A stretch of DNA of 64,000 bases from Bettongia penicillata ogilbyi (GCA_023548195.1 JAJHZJ010000220.1:565279-629278); one strand, 5' to 3'. Numbered from the stretch's first letter, positions 45,568 to 57,016 are shown. Program-made: numbers and translations. Notes: generated by a model not told the origin, from the sequence alone.

Positions 45568-45753
45568 TCAGGGGCAACTAGGTGATGAAGTTAGAAGGGT
45601 TCATTTTCCTAAGTTCAAATCTAGCCTCAAATAATTACTATCTATGTGACTCTGAGCAAGCCACTTAACCCCAGTTTAGTACCTCTGCCAAGGAAACCCC
45701 ATATGAGGTCATGAAGAGTTGGAAACAATTGAAAAATGACTAAACAAATTTTT
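45568..45753 (+). mobile_element. MAR1-like SINE with RTE-type tail, deleted
   Basis: 'ggggcaactaggtgatgaagtt' and 'ttcctaagttcaaatctagcctc' (head), 'tatgtgactctgagcaagccacttaacccc' (core) and 'gccaaggaaaccccatatgaggtcatgaagagttggaaacaattgaaaaatgac' (RTE-type tail), with part of the middle tail missing. Confidence 0.85.
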
Positions 45754-46090
45754 ATGACAATATTACATTCCTTCCTATGGAGATTTTTAAAAGGTATAAT
45801 AGTTCTCCTTGAACAAATCCTATACTTCATCAACTTCCTAGAAAATTATTGAACTTGAAATGACATCAATAAAGCTTTCAAGAAAAATAAAAATGAAGTC
45901 TACTTGCATAAAGGAAAAACAAACAAACAAACAAACTTGCAACTCTACGGAGAGTAGATTGCATGAAATGCATACAAATGCATAGTAAGTTAAACTAAGT
46001 AATGGACATAGATTAGTTTCTTAAAAATCAAGGGACCAGGATCAGAATCTTCTTACAACTCTGTCTCTTAGTTTCTGTCTCTCTCTCACT
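45754..46090. other. Unassigned sequence
   Basis: No feature recognised apart from a short '(CAAA)n' at 45919-45936. Confidence 0.5.
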
Positions 46091-46093
46091 TTC

Positions 46094-46097
<4 letters not shown>

Positions 46098-46171
<74 letters not shown>

Positions 46172-46194
46172 GGAGGGAGGGACAGAGAGAGAGG

Positions 46195-46246
<52 letters not shown>
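46098..46246. repeat. Compound (GT)n(GA)n microsatellite
   Basis: About 26 bases of GT, then about 120 bases of GA with 'gggaggg' and 'acagagagagggaca' interruptions. Triplex-capable homopurine array. Confidence 0.97.
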
Positions 46247-46249
<3 letters not shown>

Positions 46250-46582
46250 TCTATACTGTTCATTTAATTCTTTCCTTTGTTAATCTAATGCATTATTGAA
46301 TTTTGGTAGAAAATGAAATACATTTCTATTTTAATACAGTGAATGTTGAAGCTGATTGGAAAATTTATCTCCTAGCTGACGACATGTACTCAGTGTCTGA
46401 AAGGGAAAAATACATTAGAAAAAAAATAAGATATGGTTTTGTAAATAGTTCTAACACCAGTCAATAGTACTTTTCCTGAAATTTTGATCGAAATAATTTA
46501 CTTTCTATGATAAGATGATCATCACATTGTTACATTACAAAGCGCTGACTGAATTTCTTACAACTTCCAAAGGGACATACAC

Positions 46583-46651
46583 ATTCATTCATTCATTCAT
46601 TCATTCATTCATTCATTCATTCATTCATTCATTCATTAATTCATTCATTCA
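46583..46651. repeat. (ATTC)n microsatellite
   Basis: About 16 ATTC units with one 'attaat' variant. Confidence 0.97.
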
Positions 46652-46654
46652 TCA

Positions 46655-46994
46655 CCATTTCAGGCCCTTCAGTTACCAAAATTAACTATCCTGTGCTTCT
46701 CCATCATTTTATAACTATTTCACATATTAGTTCTTTGATGATTAATATTTTTATGAGGTCACTTATACAGTTGAAACTCAGTAATTCTTTTACTGCTTTT
46801 AAACAACAAGCTATTCATATTGGTACCTAAGATATGTCCCTTCTGCCTTCCTTCTTGGAATGAGAATGTGGGAAATTCTAAACATATTAGCACTTTTTAA
46901 AATTTCCAATGTTCCTCATGTAGATGGAAGAAATATAACTTGTCTTTTCAGACTTAGCATGTCAGAGATATCAGAATAATTCTGAAAAGATAAA
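46655..46994. other. Unassigned sequence
   Basis: Nothing recognised. Confidence 0.5.
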
Positions 46995-47258
46995 TGCTCA
47001 CATAATAATAGTTAGCATGTATGTCATAATTCAAGGATTTGCAAAGTGTTTTGCATGTATAAATTTATTCTTACAACAATCCTGAGAGGTAGGTGTTATT
47101 AATATACTTATTTTACAAATAAGGAGACTAAAACAGAGGATAAGTCACTTTTCTGTGATCACATAGGTAGCAGATATTTGAGGAGAATTTGAATTCAGGT
47201 GTTCCTGACTCTACAGTCAACACTCTAGCCACTGCACCTCCTAGCTATCTTAAATAAA
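46995..47258 (-). mobile_element. MIR SINE, minus strand, full length
   Basis: 'gatttgcaaagtgttttgcatgtataaatttattcttacaacaatcctgagaggtaggtgttatta', 'ttattttacaaataaggagactaaaacagaggataagtcacttttctgtgatcacataggtagcag' and 'gaattcaggtgttcctgactctacagtcaacactctagccactgc', in the correct reverse order. Confidence 0.9.
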
Positions 47259-48189
47259 GATGAAAGTTAGGTTCCCATCATGTTATTTCTGGACAATAAA
47301 CTGACACTTAAATTAGATACAGTCATGTCCCTAGACATTCTGTTCCATCTAATGCAAATCTGCTTATTTTACATTGTTCTTTTCATCCCTAAAAGCTTGA
47401 AATATTTCTGATGCAATTTGAGTTTCGGCTTACTTTTACTTATTAATTTACTATTATTTATCATTACTCAATCACTCTAAATTTCAATAATTTTTATTAT
47501 ATAATATAATAACTTCATTAAAATGAAAAGTTGAAGAGAGAATCAAGAAACACTGTCATATTACCCGATTTTGTAAAGTACATGTAGTTAGATCAGCAAC
47601 AAAAAAAGATACAAAATATACATCTTTGTGCATACATACAAAACGTACTACTAAAGTATGCTAGTAAGAATAAAATACCTACATGATATGTCAGCAAGTT
47701 TAAATGTTAGCATTTAGAAGTTTAAATGTTAGCATTTAGATTTGCTCTGAGACTACTGTATTGATTCTAAGGTTATTTTCAGTTTTATAATCTCCTCAAA
47801 CTATAAGGTGGTACCAGAATACTTAAGAGCACTAATTGGTTGAAACCAATGGATAATACATTTATCATTTTTTTAAATTGATAATGAAAATAATGTCTTG
47901 TACTGAAGATGAACCCATCTACAATCACAAAATGAAGTGGATGATTGAGAAAATAATTTGGCCTTGGTAGAGGACACTAAAGAAAATCTGGAGACTGTTC
48001 AATGTTATGTAATTCATACTCTTTCAGTTGCATTAAATCTATATGATTAAATTAGGTACTTTATTACCAATAATTACAATAAACCAAAATGGTTTTATTG
48101 CTCCTCTCATTTCCTTTTTCCTCTTTGTCAGTCCCTCTGTGTCCTTCTTGCAAATGTGGGTTTCATCTTTTTGAAAAATCTATTAATGT
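47259..48189. other. Unassigned sequence with a small tandem duplication
   Basis: Noncoding. A 22-bp unit ('gtttaaatgttagcatttag') occurs twice in tandem at about 47697-47740. Confidence 0.55.
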
Positions 48190-48675
48190 GATAAAATATT
48201 AAACCAGTACTACATTCCATCTCTGAAATTTGATCATTTTTAAGAGTCATCTCTAATGCTTGGAACACTCTCCTTCTTTGTCTCTGTCTCCTAGCTTCCC
48301 TGGACTTCTTTAAGTCTCAGGTTAATTCTTACTTTTTTGAAGCCTTTCCTAGGCCTTATTAAACTTAGTATCATTCTTCTGAAAATACTATCAATTGAAC
48401 ATATATACATATATGCATGTTTGGATATGTGTGTACATGTATATGTAACATGCATGTGTGAATATGCGTATATATGTATATATAATTTGTATATAATTAT
48501 ATATGTATGTGTGTATATAGTGTGTACACAATTGTTTGCATGCTATCTCTTCCATTAAACTATGGATTCCATGAGGGCAAGGACTACCTTTTGTTTCTCC
48601 TTATGTCCCTAGTGCATAACACAGTGCCTCGAATGCAGTAGATGTGTAATAAATGTTAGTTGACTTACTGGCTAA
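48190..48675 (+). mobile_element. L2 LINE 3' end, plus strand
   Basis: 'cttggaacactctccttctttgtctctgtctcctagcttccctggacttctttaagtctcaggttaattcttacttttttgaagcctttcctagg' is followed by a TATG-rich expansion (48400-48530) and the terminus 'taaactatggattccatgagggcaaggactacc..gtgcataacacagtgcctcgaatgcagtagatgtgtaataaatgttag'. This is a clear L2 end. Confidence 0.85.
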
Positions 48676-48689
48676 CATTTCTACAGCTT

Positions 48690-48905
48690 TTTAATGTTTA
48701 ATGAGGTCTTACAACCTTTAAGGAAGGCATAATGAGGTTAGTACAATGTAGTATACTGTACCAACAGTAGTCATGTTAGCACAAAGAGAACAATAAGAAT
48801 TCTGGTCAGAGTGCTTCAGTAAGCAGCCCAACATTACAAAGCTAGAGTCTGAGGCTAAATTCACATCCAGATTTCTTAGTCCCAAATCCAGAATGTAAAG
48901 TCAAT
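48690..48905 (-). mobile_element. MIR-like fragment, minus strand
   Basis: 'tttctacagctttttaatgtttaatgaggtcttacaacctttaaggaagg' and 'cccaacattacaaagctagagtctgaggctaaattcacatccagatttcttagtcccaaatccag' are a weak reverse MIR. Confidence 0.5.
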
Positions 48906-48929
48906 GCGATACCCACAGGAACAATTATG

Positions 48930-49215
48930 GATATGCATGCGTATTTCCAGAGGAAATTCACAAAATAATCTCTCTTCCTCAAAGATGAAACCAAGATATT
49001 TATTCAGATACCAGAAAGCCAATTCCACTATGATTACAATGAATTTTATACACAATACCAATACAGGGAGCATCACCATCCCCAAGCCTTTGCTCAGTTA
49101 GGTCTCCCCACAAACTCTTCTAGGCAAAATTCTACCCTTTCTTACTCATGCTAGCTGCTCCGCCTCAGCTCTGCTTCTCTCTCTCTTAGCTCAGCCTCCC
49201 TCTCTCTCAGCACTA
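48930..49215 (-). mobile_element. LTR-like element, copy 3 (truncated, inverted)
   Basis: Minus-strand 3' portion of the same LTR-like element: AATAAA at 48999-49004 on the minus strand, preceded by 'gaattggctttctggtatc', which matches 'aatttggctttctggtgtc' of copy 1. It ends at a 'tctctctct' purine/pyrimidine region abutting copy 2. Confidence 0.6.
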
Positions 49216-49221
49216 CCCTTC

Positions 49222-49720
49222 TGTAATAGTAATTTAAACGGAAAAATCTTTCATATTAATTAATAGGCCCATATGATCTGCTTAAATCACCTGGAAGCCT
49301 GGGTAACGTGGTAGGAGGAACTTACTGAAGAAGCAGAACAAGAAGGGTGGAGTAGAACCAGGAGGAAGTGAGTGAGTAGGGTCAGGTCAGAGGGGAAAGA
49401 ATGCAGGCCAACTGACACATTGTGACAGTTGATGGTGAGAAGGCCCTGGTTGGGGAAGGGAAGGTTTGAGAATGGCTTTGCCCTCTGCTGTGATCATGTT
49501 TATTAACTTCTTGGTCACATGACAAATTTTGCTTTCTGGTTCTGGGATTCGGCTTTCTGGTATTTAAATAAATGTTTTGCTTCTGCCTTCCATATGAAGA
49601 GTGTTTTATATTTTGCAATTGAGAACTATGCTATCATATTCATAGTCACCACCAGTGCTGTGAATATTTCTCTGGAAATATACCTTCCTGTTCCATCCTG
49701 TTAGAGGAGCTTCTCCCAGC
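49222..49720 (+). mobile_element. LTR-like element, copy 2 (full length)
   Basis: Starts TGTAATAGTAATTTAAACGG at 49222. Carries AATAAA at 49567-49572 and a 31-bp block identical to copy 1 (49638-49668). Ends near 'ttccatcctgttaga' at about 49705. TG start, ~500-bp length and a poly(A) signal two-thirds along fit an LTR. Confidence 0.65.
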
Positions 49721-49926
49721 ATTCCAAGTGATTCAGGCTTCAATGAGACTGTGTGCTGGGCCAAAATCAAAATAGGTCACATGTGCCTATTAAGGGACAG
49801 GGAATATCTTCAAATTCCCTTAATATTAAGCAGAATTGTTTCAATTATATCGTGCTTATACTCATGTTGCCTTATTTAATAACCCAGATTGGCATAGATA
49901 TAGAATGATCATTCCACTCATTACTC

Positions 49927-49929
<3 letters not shown>

Positions 49930-49979
<50 letters not shown>
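49930..49979. repeat. (TG)n microsatellite
   Basis: About 50 bases of TG, directly at the 3' end of the minus-strand SINE next to it. Confidence 0.97.
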
Positions 49980-49981
<2 letters not shown>

Positions 49982-49982
49982 A

Positions 49983-50085
49983 CAGTTGGGGTTAAATGAC
50001 TTGCCTTGGGTCACACAGCTAGAATTTGAACTCAGGTCCTCCTGACTACAGGGTCAGTGTTCTATCCACTGTCCTTCCCCTGATT
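49983..50085 (-). mobile_element. tRNA-derived SINE 5' half, minus strand
   Basis: On the minus strand: 'acagtggatagaacactgaccctgtagtcaggaggacctgagttcaaattctagctgtgtgacccaaggcaagtcatttaacccc', with a B-box-like GAGTTCAAATTC. MAR1/SINE1-type head. It ends in the (CA)n array at 49930-49979. Confidence 0.85.
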
Positions 50086-51534
50086 ACTTTTAAGAATCAT
50101 GACTGATTAGCATAAGCAAAAGTTATAGGTCAAATATATCAAGTATTTAAATATATTCATTGGTAACATTCACATTTGGTACATAATTTCTCAACTCTAC
50201 TTTGCTTGTGTAGATTCCACATCATTCATTGCTCTCTCTAATAAGAATTGTTTTATGAGGAAAGATAATAAAATGTTGATGAATTATACCTGACCTTTTC
50301 CTTTATTGTAATCAAGCTGCTTTATTTATATAGAAATGTTTTTCATAATTTATGTTAATTATTTATCTTTTCCTAAAATTTTTCTTCACATTATTTCACT
50401 GAGGCTTATCAAAAATGTCAGTATCTATTACTATGTTATTAAAATCAGGGGAAATTCAAAAGGGAAGGTATATCCACTAGAAGTTATCTTTACATTTTTT
50501 CCCCACTGGTAGTCAATGTACTAGAATGAATTAGTAACTGAATGTAAAATAGCACCTAGTAGCCACTTTTGCTCAAAGAAGTGTGACATCAAGAAAATCA
50601 AAGCGCATTCATATATGTAGCATGTGTGTATTTAATGGACCCAAAGAGGTCGTAGTATCATCCTGATTTTTTTAATGACAGTGATGGAAAAGTAAATAAT
50701 CTTCTTGGGAGGGAAAAAGAGTATGCTCTAACTTAAAAAGCACATTACTGCAGGTTAAATGATTTTTTTTTATGTTTGTAGACATTTTGTGGATCACAAG
50801 TTGACTGTCATAATCCACCATGTCCAACTTATGTTATCCTCTGTTGTTTATAGGGAAGGTATGTTTACCTATCTGCCCATAAACATTACAGACTAAAATA
50901 AGTCTAACCTTTTAAATTGGAATACATGTGCAATAAAATAGGCATTTTTATAGCTATGTGCCAGTTTTCATTTCATTTCTTCCCACAAAAATGAATCAAA
51001 CATTAAAAACCATTACTATAAACAAATGTCAGATGGAACAAAAATATTATCCCTTTTGAGTGCCAGTTCTGCCAGAAATGTGGTCATAACTCTATATCAA
51101 AAGTATTAAATGACTTAGACATCTCCCATTACATAAATATATTATTCCATCAATGAAGTGCTGCTTAGTGTTACTCTTCTTGTGCAGATTTTTAGAGATT
51201 AGTTTCTTTTTAGGCAATGAGTGAAATAAATGAATGTTTAATACTCTTCTATTTGGACTTTATATTTGATCTCATGATAAATAACACAAAGATAGCACAG
51301 AAAGACATCATGTTAAATTTGACACAATCCAGTAAACAGATATTAAACCCATTTGAGGATAGAGACTCTTTTTGTTTTCTTTATACAACACTAGTGATAT
51401 TAAGTGTCTATTTTAGGTGTAATAGTAAATGATTTTTTTTTCTTAGATTTTCTTTTTTTCTTTTCTTAGAAGCCTAACTGGCTTCTCTTTATATTTGATT
51501 TTTTTTTTTTTTTTTGTAGCTTTAGCCATAGAAA
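50086..51534. other. Unassigned sequence
   Basis: AT-rich. No repeat or frame of note except low-complexity T runs near 50480 and 51430-51510. Confidence 0.5.
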
Positions 51535-51705
51535 GGTGTTGAAAAGCCACATAGTTCAGCTCCATTATTTCACATTTGATGAAACTGAGGTTCAGAGTTT
51601 AAATGTTTTACCCATTGCCATATACATCTGAGTATATGGCATAATAATGATTGGAATCTAGGTCTCTTGACTCAAAAATCTATCACTGTATGCCATCACA
51701 TTTTC
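51535..51705 (-). mobile_element. Old MIR/CR1-tailed SINE, minus strand
   Basis: 'catagttcagctccattatttcacatttgatgaaactgaggttcagagtttaaatg' then 'attggaatctaggtctcttgactcaaaaatctatcac' are reverse tail, core and head. Confidence 0.7.
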
Positions 51706-52329
51706 TCCTTTCATTTGGTTTCATCACTCTTTTTTTCCTAAGCTTATGTTAACTCAGTAATGCTACATATTTTTTTTCTTTCCATCTTATGCTATATAGT
51801 GAACATTTTCCAATAAAAGTAGACTGGTAAAGAAAATCTATATTACAGACGTGTTTCTGCCTGCAGCCTATATTGCAGGTGCAAAAAAATGAAACATCAT
51901 TGTTCTAAGTGGCTTCTTTTTCTGAGAAATATGTAATTGGGACAATCTGTATAAATAATGTATATTTGGCTGGAGTCTCCATATTGCCACAGTTTAAATG
52001 TGTTCTTTCAGCTGCATTTGAATATGCACTTGAAAAAATATATGTACAGTGTTGTAGATAAACAAAAACACAACTGCTTTTCAATAAAAACTCTAATTAA
52101 TCCCAAAGCACCTGACTTACTAAAATGTTCATATTTACACTTCTCAGCTTGCATTTTTAAGAGAGCAGTTTAAATACAATATTTCTTTGGAAACAATATT
52201 TATCCATTGGATGTAGGGTTGGGGAAGGAAACAGTCTTTGGTATATAAGTTCACATTAGATAATTTCATTCCCTAGCTGTCCTAGAATTTTTTTTTTCTT
52301 TCACTTTTATGACCTTGCTTTCAAATGTC
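51706..52329. other. Unassigned sequence
   Basis: Nothing recognised. Confidence 0.5.
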
Positions 52330-53035
52330 CAGTGTGAAGCCATTGCTGCTGAAGTTGTGAACTCATACAACCACTCTGGAAAGCAATTTGGGACTATGTC
52401 TAAAGGGCAATCAGTTTGTGCATACCCTCTGATCCAGCAATGCCACTGTTAGGTCTGTATCTCAAAGAAATCATAGAAAAGGGAAAAGGATTTACATGTA
52501 CAAAAATATTCATGGCAGCTCTTTTTTTTGTGGAAGCAAAGAACTGGAAATTAAGGGGATGCTGAAAATAAATTGAGAAATGGTGGAACAAGTTGTGGCA
52601 TATGAATGTAATGGAATAATATTATGCTATAAAAGGCAATGAGCAGGTGGATTTCAGGAAAAGAGAAAATAACATGGAGAGACTTATGTGAAACGATACT
52701 GAGTGAAGTGAGCAGAACCAGGAAAATATTGTACACAGTAACAGCAACATTCCACATCCAGAAAAAGAGCTGTGGAGTCTAAATGCAAATGAAAGCATAC
52801 TATTTTCACTTTTTTGTGACTTTTCCCTTTTATTCTGTTTCTTCTTTCACATGACTAATGTGGAAATATGTTTACATAATCACACATGCATAGTCTATAT
52901 TAGATTGCTTGCCATTTTAGGGAGAGAAGATAAAAAGGAAGGGAGAAAAAATTTGAAACTCAAAATCTTATAAAAATGAATGTTAAAAGTATTTTTACAT
53001 GTAATTAAAAAATGATATTTACCAAAACAAAAGAA
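52330..53035 (+). mobile_element. 5'-truncated L1 3' end, plus strand
   Basis: ORF2 C-terminal remnant ('catacaaccactctggaaagcaatttggga', 'cctctgatccagcaatgccactgttag', 'ttacatgtacaaaaatattcatggcagc') followed by the L1 3' UTR ('aggaaaatattgtacacagtaacagcaaca', 'agggagaaaaaatttgaaactcaaaat') and an A-rich end near 53035. Its 3' UTR phrase matches the one in the HAL1-like copies. Many stops. Confidence 0.85.
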
Positions 53036-53119
53036 ACAACTAAATAAATAAATAAATAGACAAATGTATAAACAAATAAATAAAGAACCAAGCGTAATAT
53101 AACAGAACAGCACTGAATT

Positions 53120-53230
53120 TCATTGAACTGAAAGCACTATTTCAGTCCAACCCATGTACTGCCACTTTCTACCTCTGCGATCTTGAGTTAGATAATTCCT
53201 TGCTCTAAATTACAGATTCTCAGATTATGA
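53120..53230 (+). mobile_element. MIR-type SINE fragment, plus strand
   Basis: 'ctgaaagcactatttcagtccaacccatgtactgccactttctacctctgcgatcttgagttagataattcc' is head and core, decayed. Confidence 0.6.
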
Positions 53231-53334
53231 AAAAGAAGCTCTTAGTTATGGGGAGAAATTAAACAGTACATCTTTTGGTTAAAAAGAATAATTAAAGACA
53301 TCTCATAATGTAATCTCACAATAAAATGTAAGGG

Positions 53335-53475
53335 ATGACATTTCCACCTTCAAAAATTTTAGTATATCAACTCAATTCAATCCAACTTAACAAGCATCAA
53401 CTATGAACACATCACGGTGGTAGATGCCAGGAATATCAGCGAAAGCACAAACAAGTCCTTACCCTTGAATAACCT
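53335..53475 (-). mobile_element. L2 LINE 3' terminus, minus strand
   Basis: 'tcaactcaattcaatccaacttaacaagcatcaactatgaacacatcacggtggtagatgccaggaatatcagcg..aaacaagtccttacccttgaataac' is the reverse complement of the L2 end. Confidence 0.65.
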
Positions 53476-54365
53476 AGATACTGACAGAGGAGCATTATTT
53501 TGGAGTATGCAAGAGGCAGTTTATAATATGATCATTAAATTTTCACTATTATTATTTATACCGCAGAAATTGGCAAACACTACCAGTCTGCTTTATAGTT
53601 TTGTTGATTGTCTAGACTTAGAGATATGGAATATATATTAATACAGCAGATTAAATTTAATAGCTTGTAATGGGAACATTATCCTTCCCCCAATCTGGTT
53701 GGTAGACATTGGTTTAACAACATTTGATTGTTATTGGTATACCCCTGTCCTTATTCTAACCCATACTCACATTGATCAGTCAGGTTGAGTTCTAAGAAAT
53801 ATATTAGCTACTCTCCAACTCAGATTTCAGGGCAGCACTCCTACAGGGCTGTAGTAGTATCTATTTTTAATGCTATTGACTGAAGACTCCATTATGGTGT
53901 GTCTACTCCAATATCAATCATCAGTTAAAATAAATATCTACCTTTCATCATAAATATACTCTTATGATTACTGACTCGGTATTTTTTAACCAATTAACAT
54001 CAGTTAGGTTTATAAAATAATATTTTTGAGATGATTATAGTAAAAACAGACACTACACATATCCATCCCTGTCTTACACACTCCTGGGGACAGATTCTCC
54101 CATATACTACACAAATCTGTAGGGAGATTGGGCTGAAACTTAAAACAGTAGCTATAAGGCATTTGCCCCCACTATAATCACTTCCAAACGCAATATAATC
54201 TCAGCAACTGATGGTCAGGGTAACTCAGGGTTTCCCTTCTCACTGTCTCAGCTTGCCAAAAAATCCATTACGAACTTCTCCTGGACTCTTGGTACCATTG
54301 CTTATCTTACCTTTTGAAGCTTACAAAGCTTGAAGTTGTCTCCAATAATTCTTTATATAAAGGAA
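53476..54365. other. Unassigned sequence
   Basis: No recognised repeat. Bases 54150-54330 could be ERV-internal but there is no frame to support it. Confidence 0.45.
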
Positions 54366-54731
54366 TGTGTGAGATGGGGGGAATGGGGTTGAAGCTAGAG
54401 GTCAGCAAGTAAGAAATGGTTCCCACCCCATTGAGAATCTTGATGGAGACTCATTCAACAGGGATCCCTCACTTGTCTGTGAACTTAGTGGAACTAATGG
54501 TATGTCTGAATCTATTCTCCCTAGAAATTGAGGTATAGGGAAAGGTGGGCCCTAAGGTATTTTGGAGAAGTGTTCTTGGTTTCTATTCTTGCTATAAATT
54601 TGAAGTAAATGTGTACTTTGTGGCAGCTAGTCTATGTTAATTGGTTAAATAAAACTGGGATATTAATCAGTGTCAGTTAACAGGAGTTTGCATCAATATC
54701 ATTAGAGCAGAATCCCCAACAACCACTCAAC
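54366..54731 (+). mobile_element. LTR-like repeat, copy B
   Basis: Starts TGTGTGAGAT, carries AATAAA at 54648-54653 and ends near 'ccccaacaaccactcaaca'. Shares 'gtgaacttagtgg' (near 54479) and the 'catcaatatcattagag..cccaa' end with copy A at 36130-36475. Probable LTR. No target-site duplication found. Confidence 0.5.
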
Positions 54732-55122
54732 AGTGATGGGGAGATTTAGATACCTTCATGGAAAGTGAAACCAGAGCTTAATCCATAGGAAAGCATAAAT
54801 ACAACAGAAGCAACACTAGAATCATGTGTTCATGGGCCACATTGGCAGTGGCACAAGTAGAAAGATAAAGGCTGGAGTTTCTGCACCTCATCAAGGACTT
54901 CCTGCTTGTCTTGCCTATTCCTTAGAACAAAGGCAAGTAGGAAAGAGAAGGACACTTGCTTTGGCCAGTTAATGTCCTCTGAGTGCAGCACAGTTCAGGA
55001 TCAACAGTCTATCAAAACTCCACATGCTGTAGCCAATAGCCATTTACTAGTCATTAACCACACTCATTACAGATACTGTATATACCATGCAAAGTATATA
55101 CATCCTCATAAGGGCTGGGGCC

Positions 55123-55206
55123 CAGTGCTTCTTAAACTTTTTTCCACTTTTGACCACTTCATTATTTCTTAAACCATGAATTAAAACCACAGTTTAAGAA
55201 GCTAGG
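55123..55206. mobile_element. Small hAT-like MITE
   Basis: 84 bp with inverted ends: left 'cagtgcttcttaaact', reverse complement of the right 'cctagcttcttaaact' (12 shared bases, 3 mismatches at the outer tip). A CAGTG start and GCTTCTTAAACT are typical of the Charlie/hAT group. No transposase. Confidence 0.5.
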
Positions 55207-55211
55207 GCAAA

Positions 55212-55226
55212 TCTCTCTCTCTCTCA

Positions 55227-55292
<66 letters not shown>
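55212..55292. repeat. (CT)n microsatellite
   Basis: An almost pure CT array of about 80 bases with 'cactctttc' early interruptions. Confidence 0.98.
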
Positions 55293-55295
<3 letters not shown>

Positions 55296-55439
55296 AAAAC
55301 AAATGAGCAAACAATCACAGAGGTCATGCAATTTCTGTTAACTCTAAAAATACCAAAGAGCTAGCAAAGGTTATAACAATCACAGTTAATTCTGAAAATT
55401 AAAATAAAAACAAATTAAAAGAGAAGAGCCTAACACTGG

Positions 55440-56450
55440 TCATAGGGGGGAAAAACTTTCTTTACTGGAGTAAGGAAACTAGATACGTGTTCTGGGGACT
55501 CCTCTGTTACCAAGGACACCCACTTTAGGGTGTACAGATCTCAATACATATGCTAGTGACCTTGACAATGAGGGGTAACAGCAACAATGAGACAAGTATA
55601 GCAAGGCTTTATTACCAGCATGTGGGTACTGCAGATCCTTGTCCAAGCTCAGAGAGACCAACTGTGCTGGTGTGAAACCGTTCTGGGATCTTGTTGTGAT
55701 TGAGTTCTTCTAGAGGGTAAGTGTGAAGGATTGTTGTTAAACCAAACTCGGGGCATAGCTTGCTTGCTGGGCTTTAGCTCTGGAAAATAGGGTGTCTCCT
55801 AATAGTGAGAAGGGAGGAGTGGTCTTGGCATGGGGATTCTGATTATTTCTTCCTTTTTCCCAAAGGGAAGGGATCTGAAAGAACCCCTCCCATTCTGGTC
55901 AATAAAGTAGAGACAAGTATAAGCCAAGATACTACAAGAGGCCAATTGGACCAGGACGAGATGTTGAGTTGAGGCTGTTACCTTATATTGGTGAGCTTGG
56001 GGATTAGGGTGGCAGATCTAACAGTTTGTTAGCCCTTCCCTAAGCAAAGATGGTATGGTATTTTTAGCCCAGAGGGTCAGTTCTTTGGGGGATATTTATA
56101 GAGGGAAGTGTGTCCCAGGAACCACTGAGAAACTCCCAAAAGGGACTCAATAAGGACCTTAGTGTTGAGCATATAACAAAAGGGAAGAGAAAAAAAACAA
56201 AAACAAGTACACAAACAAACTAAAACAAAAACCTAGGACAGTATATTAAACCCTAGTCCAGAATCTTGGGAAAATTTTCTCATTTGAATGTCACCTGCTT
56301 CTGGGTACATACTTGACCAACTTGAGGTCCCTGAAGAATTCTGCCATTCGCTCAGAAGTGGGGGCTGTCTTCATATGATCCAGAAGTCCACCCCTACAAG
56401 TCTGACAGCTGTAGAAGTAGTCAGAAAGACCTGGTAGGGGTCCTTAGAAA
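55440..56450 (-). mobile_element. Truncated gammaretrovirus-like ERV fragment
   Basis: On the minus strand, an integrase C-terminal remnant (56371-56445) reads YQVFLTTSTAV with a stop at its end. A ~900-bp tail follows that includes a TATA-like 'ctataaatat' at about 56090-56100 and an AATAAA at 55608-55613. The order is pol end then 3' LTR, with env absent. The rest of pol is missing too, replaced by L2 sequence. A broken, ancient provirus end. LTR limits are not fixed. Confidence 0.6.
56371..56445 (-). pseudogene. ERV integrase C-terminal remnant
   Basis: 25 codons on the minus strand, with YQVFLTTSTAV in the place where gammaretroviral-type integrases have their C-terminal SH3-like domain. 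Ends at a TGA. Too short for function. No catalytic DDE residues present. Confidence 0.6.
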
Positions 56451-56454
56451 CAAT

Positions 56455-56968
56455 GGTTGCAGATTTGTAAAGTGTAAATGAGAGTAAAATGAAATACAGG
56501 CCAAAACCAGATTGTGGAAAACTTTAGGTGGTTAATAAAGAACTTGAATTTTTTCCTAGCTTCAGGGTTGTGATATTATTGGCTGTTTGTGGAGTATAGG
56601 TCACAGAGGGGAGATAATGAAATCTGGAAGCTCAAATTGGAGATTATTTTAATAATCTAAATGAGGAGTGATGAAGGCTTGAAGTAGTTTAATTAAGTAA
56701 AAGGAAGAATACAAATGCAAGACAGGCAGTGACAGAAAAATCAGCATTATAGAGTAGTTGATGGAGTAGGTGAGGATGAGTTTCTGAACATGAGGGTGTT
56801 GGGGCCCTTAAGGTACAGGGAAGTTAAAAGGATAGCTGGTTTCTGAGGGGAAAAGATAATGGGTTCTATTTTGGAGATGGTTACTATGTTTGGGAATGTC
56901 TAAATGGAGATGCCCAGGATATGAGATACCACAATAAAAAAGATAAGGAATACACACAAATAGAAAGG

Positions 56969-57016
<48 letters not shown>

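Noticed and set aside
46583..46651. Regularly spaced short repeats as a CRISPR-like array
   Set aside because: It is a plain ATTC tetranucleotide array with no spacers. No cas-like genes and a mammalian context.
48876..49085. Three similar frames (11061-11285, 48876-49085, 49519-49704) suggesting a conserved protein
   Set aside because: Similarity comes from their being copies of one LTR-like repeat. The DNA outside the frames is equally similar and the frames differ in start and length.
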